In this document: in pieces, positions 26,165 to 34,008 of the stretch | Layout of the letters: each line of letters begins with the position of its first letter | How positions within the stretch are numbered: the first letter of the stretch is position 1 | NCBI GenBank assembly: GCA_035535035.1 | Contig: DATLQW010000081.1 | Location: forward strand, 1-64,000 | DNA from: JASHVB01 sp035535035 | GTDB lineage: Bacteria > Pseudomonadota > Alphaproteobacteria > Acetobacterales > Acetobacteraceae | DNA length: 64,000 bases | Reading direction: 5' to 3' | Program-made: the position numbers and the translations under genes | Notes under the pieces: generated by a model | Database searches by the model: none | What the model was told of the DNA's origin: nothing | The model's input: the letters and a program-made list of their open reading frames with translations, nothing else

Positions 26165-26470
26165 GCGGGTTGACTCCTGGGTCGGGCGGTTGGCGGGAGG
26201 GGTGGCGGAGGTGGCGGAATGCGCTTCGCTGTTCCGCCCTACCGTGTGGGGTGTAGCGCCGCCGCCAATAACGGACAACCGCGGGACCATCGTAGGACGG
26301 AAAAGCGCTGCGCATTCCGTCACTTTGGTCCTCATAACAGCAATTCCGCCCAGACGGCGTGCATCTCAGGAGCCGCCGACATCTCGTACAGTCGCCCAGT
26401 CCTCAAGTGGCAGAACAGTAGCAAGACGGATGCCTGTGGTTCGGGAGGAGAGCAAGCGCCTGCTCGTTCC
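26165..26470. other. Intergenic stretch carrying a dispersed inverted repeat
   Basis: This 306-bp gap between the creatininase start and the parE stop shows no gene. It contains the inverted repeat listed at 26213-26321 and probably the creatininase promoter. Confidence 0.5.
26213..26321. repeat. Inverted repeat with GCGGAATGCGC arms
   Basis: A left arm (26213-26242, GGCGGAATGCGC then GTTCCGCCCTAC) and a right arm (26292-26321) match each other in reverse complement at nearly every position over 30 bases, around a 49-bp centre. Each arm is itself partly self-complementary (GGCGGAA with TTCCGCC). This layout is that of REP-type extragenic palindromes known from many proteobacterial genomes. 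Confidence 0.7.
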
Positions 26471-26839
26471 TCATTCGTCGCCGTATTGGCTGGGCAAATG
26501 GCGCTCGACTTCCATACCGTCATAAAGGACTCGGCCGATACCGATCAGATCGGGCCGCGTCATGCGATAGAGCAGGAAATGTCGAGGCTGCCGCACCAGA
26601 CCATCGGGCGTTCGTGCGCGGCGTCGACTGTGGCGCAAATGATAGCTGCGTACGGCGGGCCCGAACTCAGGTCGCGCCACGCTACCGAGGCGTTCGGGAT
26701 TGGAAGCGATGTCCCGTAAGGCGGCAACCAGCAGAGCCTCGTAGCGCCGTCGTGCAGTCTCGCCGAACCGGTCCTGCGTGTAGGCGAGGAGTTGGATGAT
26801 GTCCGCTTCGGCTGTCGCTGAAAGCCGATAGATCGGCAC
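26471..26839 (-). CDS. parE: ParE/RelE-family toxin
   Basis: This 122-residue protein begins with the ParE pattern YRLSATAEADIIQLLAYTQDRFGETARRRY (residues 4-33) followed by ALLVAALRDIASNPERLG, and ends with the beta-sheet core HFLLYRM then IGIGRVLYDGMEVERHL. ParE toxins poison DNA gyrase; RelE relatives cut mRNA. The opening motif and the ParD-like partner favour ParE. An internal arginine-rich insertion (HLRHSRRRARTPDGLVRQ, around 67-84) is longer than in most members. It begins three bases after the antitoxin stop and is surely co-transcribed with it. Confidence 0.87.
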   Translation of the reverse strand: MPIYRLSATAEADIIQLLAYTQDRFGETARRRYEALLVAALRDIASNPERLGSVARPEFGPAVRSYHLRHSRRRARTPDGLVRQPRHFLLYRMTRPDLIGIGRVLYDGMEVERHLPSQYGDE

Positions 26840-26842
26840 CGC

Positions 26843-27136
26843 CTATCGTCCGGCATCCCGAACCCGATGAGCGGCGTGCCGTCCAAGGCCCGCGATAAAA
26901 TCCTCCAACTCGTCATCTTGCAGATCGCGGTAGCGACCTTGGTCGAGGTCGGCAAAACCCGTCTGAGCTCCCACTTGCAGCGCCTTCAGTTTTGCCGCTT
27001 CCCGAGCTTCGCGTTGTTCGATCAGGCGCAGGCCCTCGCGGAGTACCTCGCTGGCATTCTGGTAGCGACCAGTGCTGACGAGGGTCTCGATAAAGCTTTC
27101 ATGGTGGGCGGTCAGGACTACGTTGCGGGTTGGCAT
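26843..27136 (-). CDS. parD: ParD-family antitoxin
   Basis: This 97-residue protein has a ribbon-helix-helix N-terminus (MPTRNVVLTAHHESFIETL, then SGRYQNASEVLREGLRLIEQRE), the standard ParD/CopG DNA-binding unit, followed by an acidic toxin-binding tail containing DLQDDELEDFIAGLG. It would neutralise the ParE toxin and repress its own operon. The start codon lies 42 bases from a perfect palindrome that overlaps the probable promoter, and the ATGCCAA at the start codon repeats half of that palindrome. Confidence 0.9.
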   Translation of the reverse strand: MPTRNVVLTAHHESFIETLVSTGRYQNASEVLREGLRLIEQREAREAAKLKALQVGAQTGFADLDQGRYRDLQDDELEDFIAGLGRHAAHRVRDAGR

Positions 27137-27178
27137 GGTCTCGTCTCTGGCGCTGTGCGGTGCCGGTAGCTTAGCTGA

Positions 27179-27197
27179 ATTGGCATACTATGCCAAT
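27179..27197 (-). promoter_or_regulatory. parDE operator and promoter
   Basis: ATTGGCAT-ACT-ATGCCAAT is a perfect 19-bp palindrome with 8-bp arms. On the minus strand TTGGCA inside it can serve as the -35, with TAAGCT 17 bases downstream (27168-27173) as the -10, so a bound antitoxin would block RNA polymerase. A further half-site ATGCCAA lies at the parD start codon (27130-27136). Binding by ParD is inferred from position. Confidence 0.7.
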
Positions 27198-27296
27198 ATC
27201 GCCCGGTGCGGGCATGACGGAGGAGCGTCGGGCGATCCGCGCCACCCGAGTTGGGTCCGCTTGTCGCGACACGATCGGTCGCCTCAGGACGGACCT

Positions 27297-29540
27297 TCAG
27301 CGAAATACGTAGATCGGGCTCGACCAGATCAGGTGGCCGTCCTCCTGGGTCAGGCACACATACAACGCATTGTCGCCCTGCTGCCGCAGGCGGACGCGAC
27401 GGGACAGGTGCAGCGTGCGATGCGGGTTTTCATCGGGCACGCGGAACACGCGAATGCGGCGCCTGATGCCGCCCGCTTCGAATACCAGATCGTCGAGGCC
27501 GATATCGGCGATGCGGATGTCGCATTGGACCAGTGCCGTATCGATGCGCAGCGTGCCAGCGAGCGGGTCGGCCAGCCAGGCATCGAAGCCACCGAAGCCG
27601 CCGGTGGTGAGGGCGGTCCAGGCCAGCGTCCCCGGTCCGGTCTGTTCCAGCTTCTTGTCGAGATTCCATAGATTGATCGGCGCGATGCGCTCGAACCGGT
27701 TGCCGTCCAGCGAGCAACCGCCGTCCCACACTGTCTGCCGGCCGCGCCCGCGATATTCCGAGCCTTCCCAGATCACCCGGATGCGCCGGCCGAGTTCGCT
27801 CGGCGCGTAGGGCCGCCAGGTTTCCAGGACCTCCAGCCCGTTGCGAATCTCCACCCGTTCGATCGGCGCGGACCCGACCGCATCGACGTTGAATTCCACC
27901 TCCGCGTCATTGCAGCGCAGGATGTCGCCCATCATCGCCGAACGCACGGCCGTGCCGGTCGTCGTGCCGAGGTTCGGGTCATCGGCAAACAGCAATGCCG
28001 CGCTTGCGAAAGCGGCACGAACGTCGAGCAGCATGCGGCATCCGGTGGTGGCGTAGTGGTGGCGCCTGCGCAGCGCCTCGAACAGGCCGGCGCGCGTGAG
28101 CTCCGCGGCGAGCAGACAGGACAGCCCGCCATAGGCGCCGAACAGCGAGGCGCCCGGATGGCTCGCGCCATGACGCCCCTTGTGGCCGTCCGAATTTGCA
28201 ACGATGCCGACGCGGTACCCCTGTTCCAGCGCGTCCTGCACCAGCCACTCGAAGGTCCCCCAGTCCGAGTGGATCTCCACCGAGCGTTCGATCCGAATGT
28301 CGTGCGCCATCCTGATGTCCGCGTAGCGCCCGCCGATATGAGCGATCACCACGCAGTCCTCGTCCTTCAGCGCGTGGAACAGGTCCTCGGCGGTGTTGGC
28401 GTCGGTTGCCACGTCGGACAGGTCGTCCACCAGCGCATGCGAGGAGCGATGGATCTGGCGCCCCTCGTGCATGAACATGACGTTGCGATCGCCGCCCAGA
28501 CCGGTATTGCCCGACCATTCGTAGCCGGGATAGATGACGAACCGCCCATCCCGATTGTATTCGCGCGTCAGCTCGTTGAGCTGGTTCCAGAACGCCGTGG
28601 TAACCTGAAAGTCGTTGCCCTGATGGCTCATGCCGTCGAGGAACGCCCGGTCGCGGGCGAACTCGATCAGCGCGCGCGCCGAGTTGGTGCCGATGGTTTC
28701 TTCCGACTGGCCGTGCAGGTCGCACCAGTACGGCAGCAGCGACGCCTCGGCGACGATGCGCAGCGGGTTGCTGGTGCACAGCGTGCACCCGTCGGCGCCC
28801 AGCACCTCGATCAGCAGGTCGCCGGGTTCGGCCACGGACAGGTTTTCCACGCTGGCCGCATGCTCGCCGCGCCGCATCGAAATCTGCGCGGGAAGGCCGG
28901 CGACCGGTAGGTTGGCGCGAAGGGTGAAGACACCCTCGACCTGGTCGCTGGGGTTGCCCCAGGCATCCTCGCCCTTGAAGCCGAGGCGGAACCGCTGGCC
29001 GCGGCGGCGCAGGGTCGGAAGAATCGCCTTCCAGCCCGCCGGCGGCCCGGCCACGACCGCAATGAACGGCTGCTCCGGCAGTTCGGCGTAGTTGTACATC
29101 GCGAAGGGATCGGCCAGCACGCGGAACTCGAAAGTCGGCTCGACAAAGGTTTGCACGCGCATGCCGGGCGAGCCGTGCCGGCGGTCGCCGAACCGCACGG
29201 TGATCGTGTCGCCCTCGCGCAGGAAGCCGCGGATGACCCGGATGAACAGGGTCTTGTCCCAGGGGCGGATATTGCGCTTGGCGTCGTACTGCACCTCCAG
29301 CACGGCGCCGTTGGAGGCTTCCACCGTGGTGTAGTTCGCGGCTTGCGGATCGCTCCATTGCGGCCGGCCCATGTCGCTGGCGAAGCGGTGCACGACCTTG
29401 ATCGAGCCGGTGTCGTCGATGCCGAAATATCCCGCCGTGTAGGTGAGAGTGAAGGATTGGAAGCTGCCGGCTTCAACCGCCCCGGCCGGAGAGATCACGG
29501 CCGTTCCCATGCGTTCGGGCAGATAGATCGAATGCGGCAC
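27297..29540 (-). CDS. PHP-superfamily/DUF3604-like metal-dependent protein
   Basis: This 747-residue protein has no signal peptide. The first ~270 residues are beta-rich modules without a named family. From about 275 there is a PHP/DUF3604-like metal-binding core: CDLHGQSEETIGTN, DGMSHQGNDFQ, IYPGYEWSGNTG, DCVVIAHIGGRYADIRMA, EIHSDWGTFEW and VGIVANSDGHKGRHG, which supply the histidine, aspartate and glutamate ligands typical of PHP phosphoesterases and hydrolases. The C-terminal ~230 residues are again beta-rich. Relatives annotated DUF3604 have no firm reaction. It lies downstream of an LLM oxidoreductase gene on the same strand with a 267-bp gap. The substrate is not predictable. Confidence 0.8.
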   Translation of the reverse strand: MPHSIYLPERMGTAVISPAGAVEAGSFQSFTLTYTAGYFGIDDTGSIKVVHRFASDMGRPQWSDPQAANYTTVEASNGAVLEVQYDAKRNIRPWDKTLFIRVIRGFLREGDTITVRFGDRRHGSPGMRVQTFVEPTFEFRVLADPFAMYNYAELPEQPFIAVVAGPPAGWKAILPTLRRRGQRFRLGFKGEDAWGNPSDQVEGVFTLRANLPVAGLPAQISMRRGEHAASVENLSVAEPGDLLIEVLGADGCTLCTSNPLRIVAEASLLPYWCDLHGQSEETIGTNSARALIEFARDRAFLDGMSHQGNDFQVTTAFWNQLNELTREYNRDGRFVIYPGYEWSGNTGLGGDRNVMFMHEGRQIHRSSHALVDDLSDVATDANTAEDLFHALKDEDCVVIAHIGGRYADIRMAHDIRIERSVEIHSDWGTFEWLVQDALEQGYRVGIVANSDGHKGRHGASHPGASLFGAYGGLSCLLAAELTRAGLFEALRRRHHYATTGCRMLLDVRAAFASAALLFADDPNLGTTTGTAVRSAMMGDILRCNDAEVEFNVDAVGSAPIERVEIRNGLEVLETWRPYAPSELGRRIRVIWEGSEYRGRGRQTVWDGGCSLDGNRFERIAPINLWNLDKKLEQTGPGTLAWTALTTGGFGGFDAWLADPLAGTLRIDTALVQCDIRIADIGLDDLVFEAGGIRRRIRVFRVPDENPHRTLHLSRRVRLRQQGDNALYVCLTQEDGHLIWSSPIYVFR

Positions 29541-29807
29541 GTCATGCGCTCCCTTGGCCGATCGACCGATGGTCAGGGATAGTGCGGGCTTGCGGCGCGC
29601 TTTGCCAGCGCGTCCGGGAGGCGCGGCAACATCCGAGTCGTCTGACGGTTCGCTGGCATGACGAGGTGGGCGCGGTCCTCGCGCTCCCGTTCACCTGGCC
29701 CGCGATGCTACCTGCGCCGCCTTGGCGATTCGGAAAGGCGCCAGTGCGGGCATGGCAACTGCTTCAATGTTCTCTTCTGCTCGCGCGGGAAAGATTTCCA
29801 TCTCCAT

Positions 29808-30662
29808 CTATGCAGCCTGCCGCATAACAGCTTCCCACGCATCCACTACCGGCAGGATCGTATCCGCCTTCTCCGACTCCAGATTGAACACCACCCGCTT
29901 CACGCCGAGGTCGTGGTAGCGCTTCATCAGCTCGACGTCGCGCTTTGGGAACCACACGGTGATCTCGATCGAAGCCGGATCACGCCCCGCCGCGCTCGCC
30001 ATCTTGCGGAATTCCGGGATCATGTCGGCGATCTCGGTGTAGGACCCGCGCGACGCCTGCGGAATCCAGCCGTCGCCATAGCGGATGGCGCGGCGCGCCG
30101 AATACGGGAACGCACCGCCGACGATCACCGGAGGATGCGGCTTCTGCACTGGCTTCGGCCAGGTCATCATCGGATCGAAATTGACAAACTCACCGTGATA
30201 TTCCGGCTTGGTCTGCGTCCAGATCGCCTTCATCGCCTCCACCCGCTCGCGCGCCAGCTTGTGACGCGTGGCAAACACGGTGCCGTGATCCTCCATCTCG
30301 TCCTGGTTCCAGCCATTGCCGATGCCGAACAGGAAACGGCCGCCTGAGACCTGGTCGATCGACGCCACCAGCTTGGCGGTCTGGATCGGATCGCGCTGTG
30401 CCACCAGGCACACGCCGGTGCCGACCTTCAGCGTCGTGGTCGCCATCGCCGCGACGGTCAGCGTCACGAACGGGTCCATCGTGTCGTAGTATTTCTTCGC
30501 CAGATCGCCGCCTGCCGGGGTCGGCGTCTTGCGGCTGAGCGGGATGTGCGAATGCTCCGGCGCCCACAGCGACTCGAACCCGCGCTGCTCCAGCGCAAGG
30601 CCGAGTTCGCCCGGCGCCATGGAATACTCGGTGAAGAACATCGAAGCGCCAAATGCCAGCAT
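29808..30662 (-). CDS. LLM-class F420-dependent-type oxidoreductase
   Basis: This 284-residue luciferase-like monooxygenase-fold protein has the features of the TIGR03619-type subgroup: LALEQRGFESLWAPEHSHIP near 18-37, YDTMDPFVTLTVAAMATTTLKVGTGVCLVAQRDPIQTAKLVASIDQVSGGRF (about 55-108) and GIGNGWNQDEMEDHG. GGAGG lies five bases before the ATG at 30662; the ATG at 30674 places that sequence inside its own codons and is less likely. It starts 101 bases downstream of the tetR-type gene on the same strand and may be in its regulon. Cofactor and substrate are unknown. Confidence 0.88.
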   Translation of the reverse strand: MLAFGASMFFTEYSMAPGELGLALEQRGFESLWAPEHSHIPLSRKTPTPAGGDLAKKYYDTMDPFVTLTVAAMATTTLKVGTGVCLVAQRDPIQTAKLVASIDQVSGGRFLFGIGNGWNQDEMEDHGTVFATRHKLARERVEAMKAIWTQTKPEYHGEFVNFDPMMTWPKPVQKPHPPVIVGGAFPYSARRAIRYGDGWIPQASRGSYTEIADMIPEFRKMASAAGRDPASIEITVWFPKRDVELMKRYHDLGVKRVVFNLESEKADTILPVVDAWEAVMRQAA

Positions 30663-30763
30663 GGGTTCCTCCATTCGCCAAACGGTGCCCCACGATAGAA
30701 CACCGGCGCGCGGCGAGGAAATACGGCCGCCGGTCCGCCGGTCCGCAACCCCAGGCCCACCCG

Positions 30764-31345
30764 TCAGTCCGCCGCACCAACCGCCGGCCCACCCGGCGCC
30801 TTGCCAAAAATTTCCCGGGCCGCCGCCAGGATTTCCTTCGACAGCGCCGGATCCTCAACCGCCCGGGCCAGCGTCATCGCGCCGACGATCCCGGCGAGCG
30901 TCGCGATCGCCCGCTTGCGCCGGTTCGCCGCCGTGCCACCCTTGATCAGCCGCGCAAAGCGATCGAATTGCGAGCGAACGTGGGCCGTCAGGCCGCCGCG
31001 AACCCCGCTGCCCTGGCGCACGATGTCGGCACCCAGGGCGGCGATGACACAGCCATTCCCTCGGTCGTCGCAGTGCCGCTGCGACAGATAGTCGGACACC
31101 AGGTCGCCGAGGTCGGTGTAACGCTTCTGCCGTTCGGTCGCCTTCGCCAGGGCCCGCGCCACCGCTCGCGCGGCCAGGTCCTCCTTCGATTTGAAATGAC
31201 CATAGAAGCCGCCATGCGTCAGGCCGGCATCCTGCATGATCGCATCCACGCTGACCCCGTCGAAGCCCTGCTGCCGGAACAGCCGTGACGCGGCTTCGAC
31301 GATCCGTTCGTGGTTCTCGGCTGCCTGTTCCCGGCTGACTCGCAT
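30764..31345 (-). CDS. TetR/AcrR-family transcriptional regulator
   Basis: This 193-residue regulator has the TetR helix-turn-helix near residues 10-55 (NHERIVEAASRLFRQQGF then VSVDAIMQDAGLTHGGFYGHFKSKEDL), followed by an all-helical ligand domain with CVIAALGADIVRQG near 98 (one cysteine pair-free pocket). It resembles the NemR/AcuR-like group that controls detoxifying reductases. GGAGG precedes the ATG at 31345; an in-frame start at 31456 would run through the promoter. Divergent from the SDR gene across a 130-bp gap holding two like palindromes, so it likely represses that gene and itself. Confidence 0.92.
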   Translation of the reverse strand: MRVSREQAAENHERIVEAASRLFRQQGFDGVSVDAIMQDAGLTHGGFYGHFKSKEDLAARAVARALAKATERQKRYTDLGDLVSDYLSQRHCDDRGNGCVIAALGADIVRQGSGVRGGLTAHVRSQFDRFARLIKGGTAANRRKRAIATLAGIVGAMTLARAVEDPALSKEILAAAREIFGKAPGGPAVGAAD

Positions 31346-31388
31346 CGTTGCCTCCTGCCGCACAATACCCGCCTGACGGTTTTCCCGC

Positions 31389-31440
31389 TTGACAGTTTTG
31401 ATGACGACTATCATATAAGCCGAACGATGACAACCGTCAT
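31389..31440 (+). promoter_or_regulatory. SDR promoter with two TetR-type palindromes
   Basis: On the plus strand TTGACA (31389-31394) is followed after 17 bases by CATATA, or after 19 by TATAAG, giving a plausible sigma-70 promoter. Two related palindromes flank the -10: ATGAC-GACT-ATCAT (31401-31414) and ATGAC-AACC-GTCAT (31427-31440), their centres 26 bp apart. The spacing and similarity suggest two sites for the divergently encoded TetR-family protein. The regulator-site assignment is inferred from the divergent layout. Confidence 0.7.
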
Positions 31441-31475
31441 CTATCGACGGTGCCACGAACGGGCGGAGAAGTGAT

Positions 31476-32264
31476 ATGACAGACCATCACCTGGGCACGG
31501 CCTTGATCACCGGTGCCTCTTCCGGCATCGGTGCAACCTACGCCGACCGTCTGGCCCGGCGCGGCCATGACCTCGTGCTGGTGGCGCGGGACAGGGCGCG
31601 CATGGAAGCGACCGCCGCGACACTGCGCAACCAGACCGGTGTCGCCATCGACATCCTGCCGGCCGATCTGACCGTCGCCGCGGAGCTCCGCACGGTGGAG
31701 GCGCGACTGCGCCAGGACGCGCGCATCAAGCTCCTGGTCAACAATGCGGGCGCGGCCGGGCAGCCAGGTTTCGCCGAACCTGACCTGGATGCGCTCGACA
31801 ACCTGATCCGCCTGAACGTCACCGCCGTGACCCGCCTCGCCGGCGCGGTCGTGCCGCGCTTCCTCGCGTCGGGCGGCGGCGCGATCATCAACATCGCCTC
31901 GGTGCTGGCGGTCGCGCCCGAGATGTTCTCCGGCATCTACCCGGCGACCAAGGCATTCGTCCTCACCTTCTCGCAATCGCTGCAAGGCGAGCTTGGCGGC
32001 CGCGGCATCTACGTGCAGGCCGTGCTGCCGGCGGCCACGCGCACCGAGATCTGGCAGCGATCCGGCCGTGACATCACTGCCATTGCCGGCGTCATGGACG
32101 TGGACGAGATGGTCGATGCCGCGTTGGTAGGATTCGACCGGCGCGAGGCGATCACCATCCCGTCCCTGCACGATCTCGGCCAGTGGGAGGCATTTACCGC
32201 GGCGCGCCAGGGCATGCTGCCCAATTTCCGCCAGGTGCACGCAGCGGCGCGCTATCACGCGTGA
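31476..32264 (+). CDS. SDR-family oxidoreductase
   Basis: This 262-residue classical short-chain dehydrogenase/reductase has the NAD(P)-binding TGASSGIGATYADRLARRG near 13-31, with the basic residue pattern HDLVLVARDRARMEA favouring NADPH, LVNNAGAAGQ near 90, and the catalytic tetrad region with serine in NIASVLAVAPEMFSGIYPATKAFV (S, YxxxK near 141-164). Length is typical. The GGCGGAGAAG ahead of the ATG is a fair ribosome-binding site. It is divergent from the TetR gene and followed after 44 bases by the ketopantoate-reductase-like gene, probably one operon. The substrate is unknown. Confidence 0.92.
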   Translation: MTDHHLGTALITGASSGIGATYADRLARRGHDLVLVARDRARMEATAATLRNQTGVAIDILPADLTVAAELRTVEARLRQDARIKLLVNNAGAAGQPGFAEPDLDALDNLIRLNVTAVTRLAGAVVPRFLASGGGAIINIASVLAVAPEMFSGIYPATKAFVLTFSQSLQGELGGRGIYVQAVLPAATRTEIWQRSGRDITAIAGVMDVDEMVDAALVGFDRREAITIPSLHDLGQWEAFTAARQGMLPNFRQVHAAARYHA

Positions 32265-32308
32265 TCCCGGATGGCCGCCGAGGCCCGATCACAAGGGGGA
32301 GAGGAAAA

Positions 32309-33253
32309 ATGCGCATCCTGGTCATCGGTGCCGGCGCCATCGGCGGTTATTTCGGCGGCCGTCTGCTCGAAGCCGGCCGCGACGTAACCTTTCTCGTCCG
32401 CCCACGGCGCGCCGAGCAACTCGCGCAGGCCGGCCTGTCGATCCGCGGCGCCAGCGGCGATGTCGATCTGCCGGCGCCCACGGTGCAGGCCGGTGGTCTG
32501 CGGCAGCCGTTCGACCTTGTCCTGCTGAGTTGCAAGGCGTTCGACCTGCCGGACGCGATGGAACAGTTCGCCCCCGCGGTCGGGCCCGACACCGCGATCC
32601 TGCCAATGCTCAACGGTATGCAGCACCTCGACATGCTGGAGCGACGCTTCGGTGCGGGGGCGGTACTCGGCGGCGTGGCGCAGATCTCGGTCACGCTCGA
32701 TCCGCGGGGACGCATCCTGCATCTCGGCGAGATCCACAGCCTCGTGTTCGGCAACCGTGGCGGGGCGCCGACCGAACGCATCCAAACGATTGCCGCGACA
32801 TTGGCGGGCGCCAAATTCGACGCGCGCGCCAGTGAGTCCATCCTGCAGGAGATGTGGGAGAAGTGGGTCTTCATCGCCACCGCCGCCGGCATCACCTGCC
32901 TGATGCGGTCAACCGTCGGGGATATCGTCGCAGCCGCCGCCGCCGATCTGGCGACAGCACTGCTGGATGAATGCGCCGCCATCGCCAGGCAGCAAGGTTT
33001 TGCCCCGCGTCCGGCAGCCATGCAACGCAACCGCGCAATGCTCACCGTCGCGGGCTCCGGATTCACCGCCTCGATGCTGCGTGACGTGGAGCAGAACGCG
33101 TGCACCGAAGTGGATCATGTGATCGGCGATCTGCTGCGGCGTGGCAACAACGCCGATCCGCACGCCCTGCTGCGAATCGCTTGCGCGCATCTTCAGGCGT
33201 ACGAGGCGCGGCGCACCAGGACCCGGGCAGCCCGAACCGATCCGTTACCGTAG
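32309..33253 (+). CDS. Ketopantoate reductase-like (PanE/ApbA family) dehydrogenase
   Basis: This 314-residue NADP-binding dehydrogenase starts with the Rossmann motif ILVIGAGAIGGYFGGRLLEAGRDVTFLVR (3-31). It has SCKAFDLPDAME near 73 (the conserved lysine region), LNGMQHLDMLERRFG near 97, and the C-terminal helical domain with EMWEKWVFIATAAGITCLMRSTVGDI near 186 (catalytic lysine region) and MLRDVEQNACTEVDHVIGDLLRRG. Family members reduce 2-dehydropantoate to pantoate for coenzyme A, but many paralogs act on other 2-oxo acids. Neighbourhood with an SDR under TetR control argues for a paralog rather than the biosynthetic PanE. GGGGGAGAGG precedes the ATG at 32309. Confidence 0.88.
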   Translation: MRILVIGAGAIGGYFGGRLLEAGRDVTFLVRPRRAEQLAQAGLSIRGASGDVDLPAPTVQAGGLRQPFDLVLLSCKAFDLPDAMEQFAPAVGPDTAILPMLNGMQHLDMLERRFGAGAVLGGVAQISVTLDPRGRILHLGEIHSLVFGNRGGAPTERIQTIAATLAGAKFDARASESILQEMWEKWVFIATAAGITCLMRSTVGDIVAAAAADLATALLDECAAIARQQGFAPRPAAMQRNRAMLTVAGSGFTASMLRDVEQNACTEVDHVIGDLLRRGNNADPHALLRIACAHLQAYEARRTRTRAARTDPLP

Positions 33254-33304
33254 CATACTACCCGGCTGCGCCATCGGCTCCGGCCACCATCGGTGCCTCC
33301 CCGG

Positions 33305-33580
33305 CTACGCTTGCGCGTCCTTGCGATCATCCGCCAGCCGCAGCCGCTTTTCGACTTCCAACCGCAGCTCCTCGATCATCGTTTGCGTGACCGGGTCGAT
33401 AGCCTCGATCGCCGTCAGGATCGTCTCAAGGGTTTCGCGCAACGTGAACAGCAGGCCGCGCTCGACGGCATGCGCCGTCAGGTGGCGTTCGAGGTGATCG
33501 GCCTGGGCGCCGTGCCCACGCTGCCTCAATTGCTCGACGAGGTCGCGGGCCTGCTGTTCCGGATCATGTGCCATGGACAT
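33305..33580 (-). CDS. Small hypothetical helical protein
   Basis: This 91-residue protein has no recognised family. It is predicted by eye to be almost entirely helical, with leucine/glutamate-rich heptad-like stretches in the second half (LRETLETILTAIEAIDP, then MIEELRLEVEKRLRLADD), compatible with a coiled coil or a short oligomer. No signal peptide or membrane segment. The start at 33580 is favoured by GGGAG upstream; 33610 would add ten residues. It converges on the ketopantoate-reductase-like gene. Confidence 0.55.
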   Translation of the reverse strand: MSMAHDPEQQARDLVEQLRQRGHGAQADHLERHLTAHAVERGLLFTLRETLETILTAIEAIDPVTQTMIEELRLEVEKRLRLADDRKDAQA

Positions 33581-33610
33581 AGAGTGGGGTCTCCCGATCG
33601 CCCGTTGCAT

Positions 33611-34008
33611 TGACCTCGATCAACCCGTCGCAAGATGACCGGGCCTTGCCGCAGGCAAGCCTTTACCACGGGGCTGCGCGCGGCGATGCCGCATCCCCAT
33701 GGTTGAATATGCCGCTCGCGCTGTCCCGCGCCGCCGGCTCGGGCGGTTTTTACGGCAGACGGCCGAGCGCCACGAGACGCCAGGGAGCAAATTGTTGCCG
33801 CGCCTCACGTTGCGCAAAAAACCCTCGCTCCGCGCACGGACGCCTCGCTTCGAACTCGGACGATCGACAGACCCCGCCCGATAAAGCAGACTATCCGCTC
33901 CGTGGCCGTTCGTGGCGCCCGGACCGGGTTCCTGCTGCGCTGCCATGCGGCACATGCCCCGCCTGACATTCCCCCGACCATGGCCGGAGCAGCGAAGACG
34001 CAACGAGA
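33611..34008. other. Intergenic stretch without a supported gene
   Basis: This 398-bp gap separates the small hypothetical gene from the divergent MgtC-type gene. Open frames here are arginine/proline-rich and lack any motif. It presumably carries the promoters of both flanking genes; none was readable with confidence. Confidence 0.5.
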
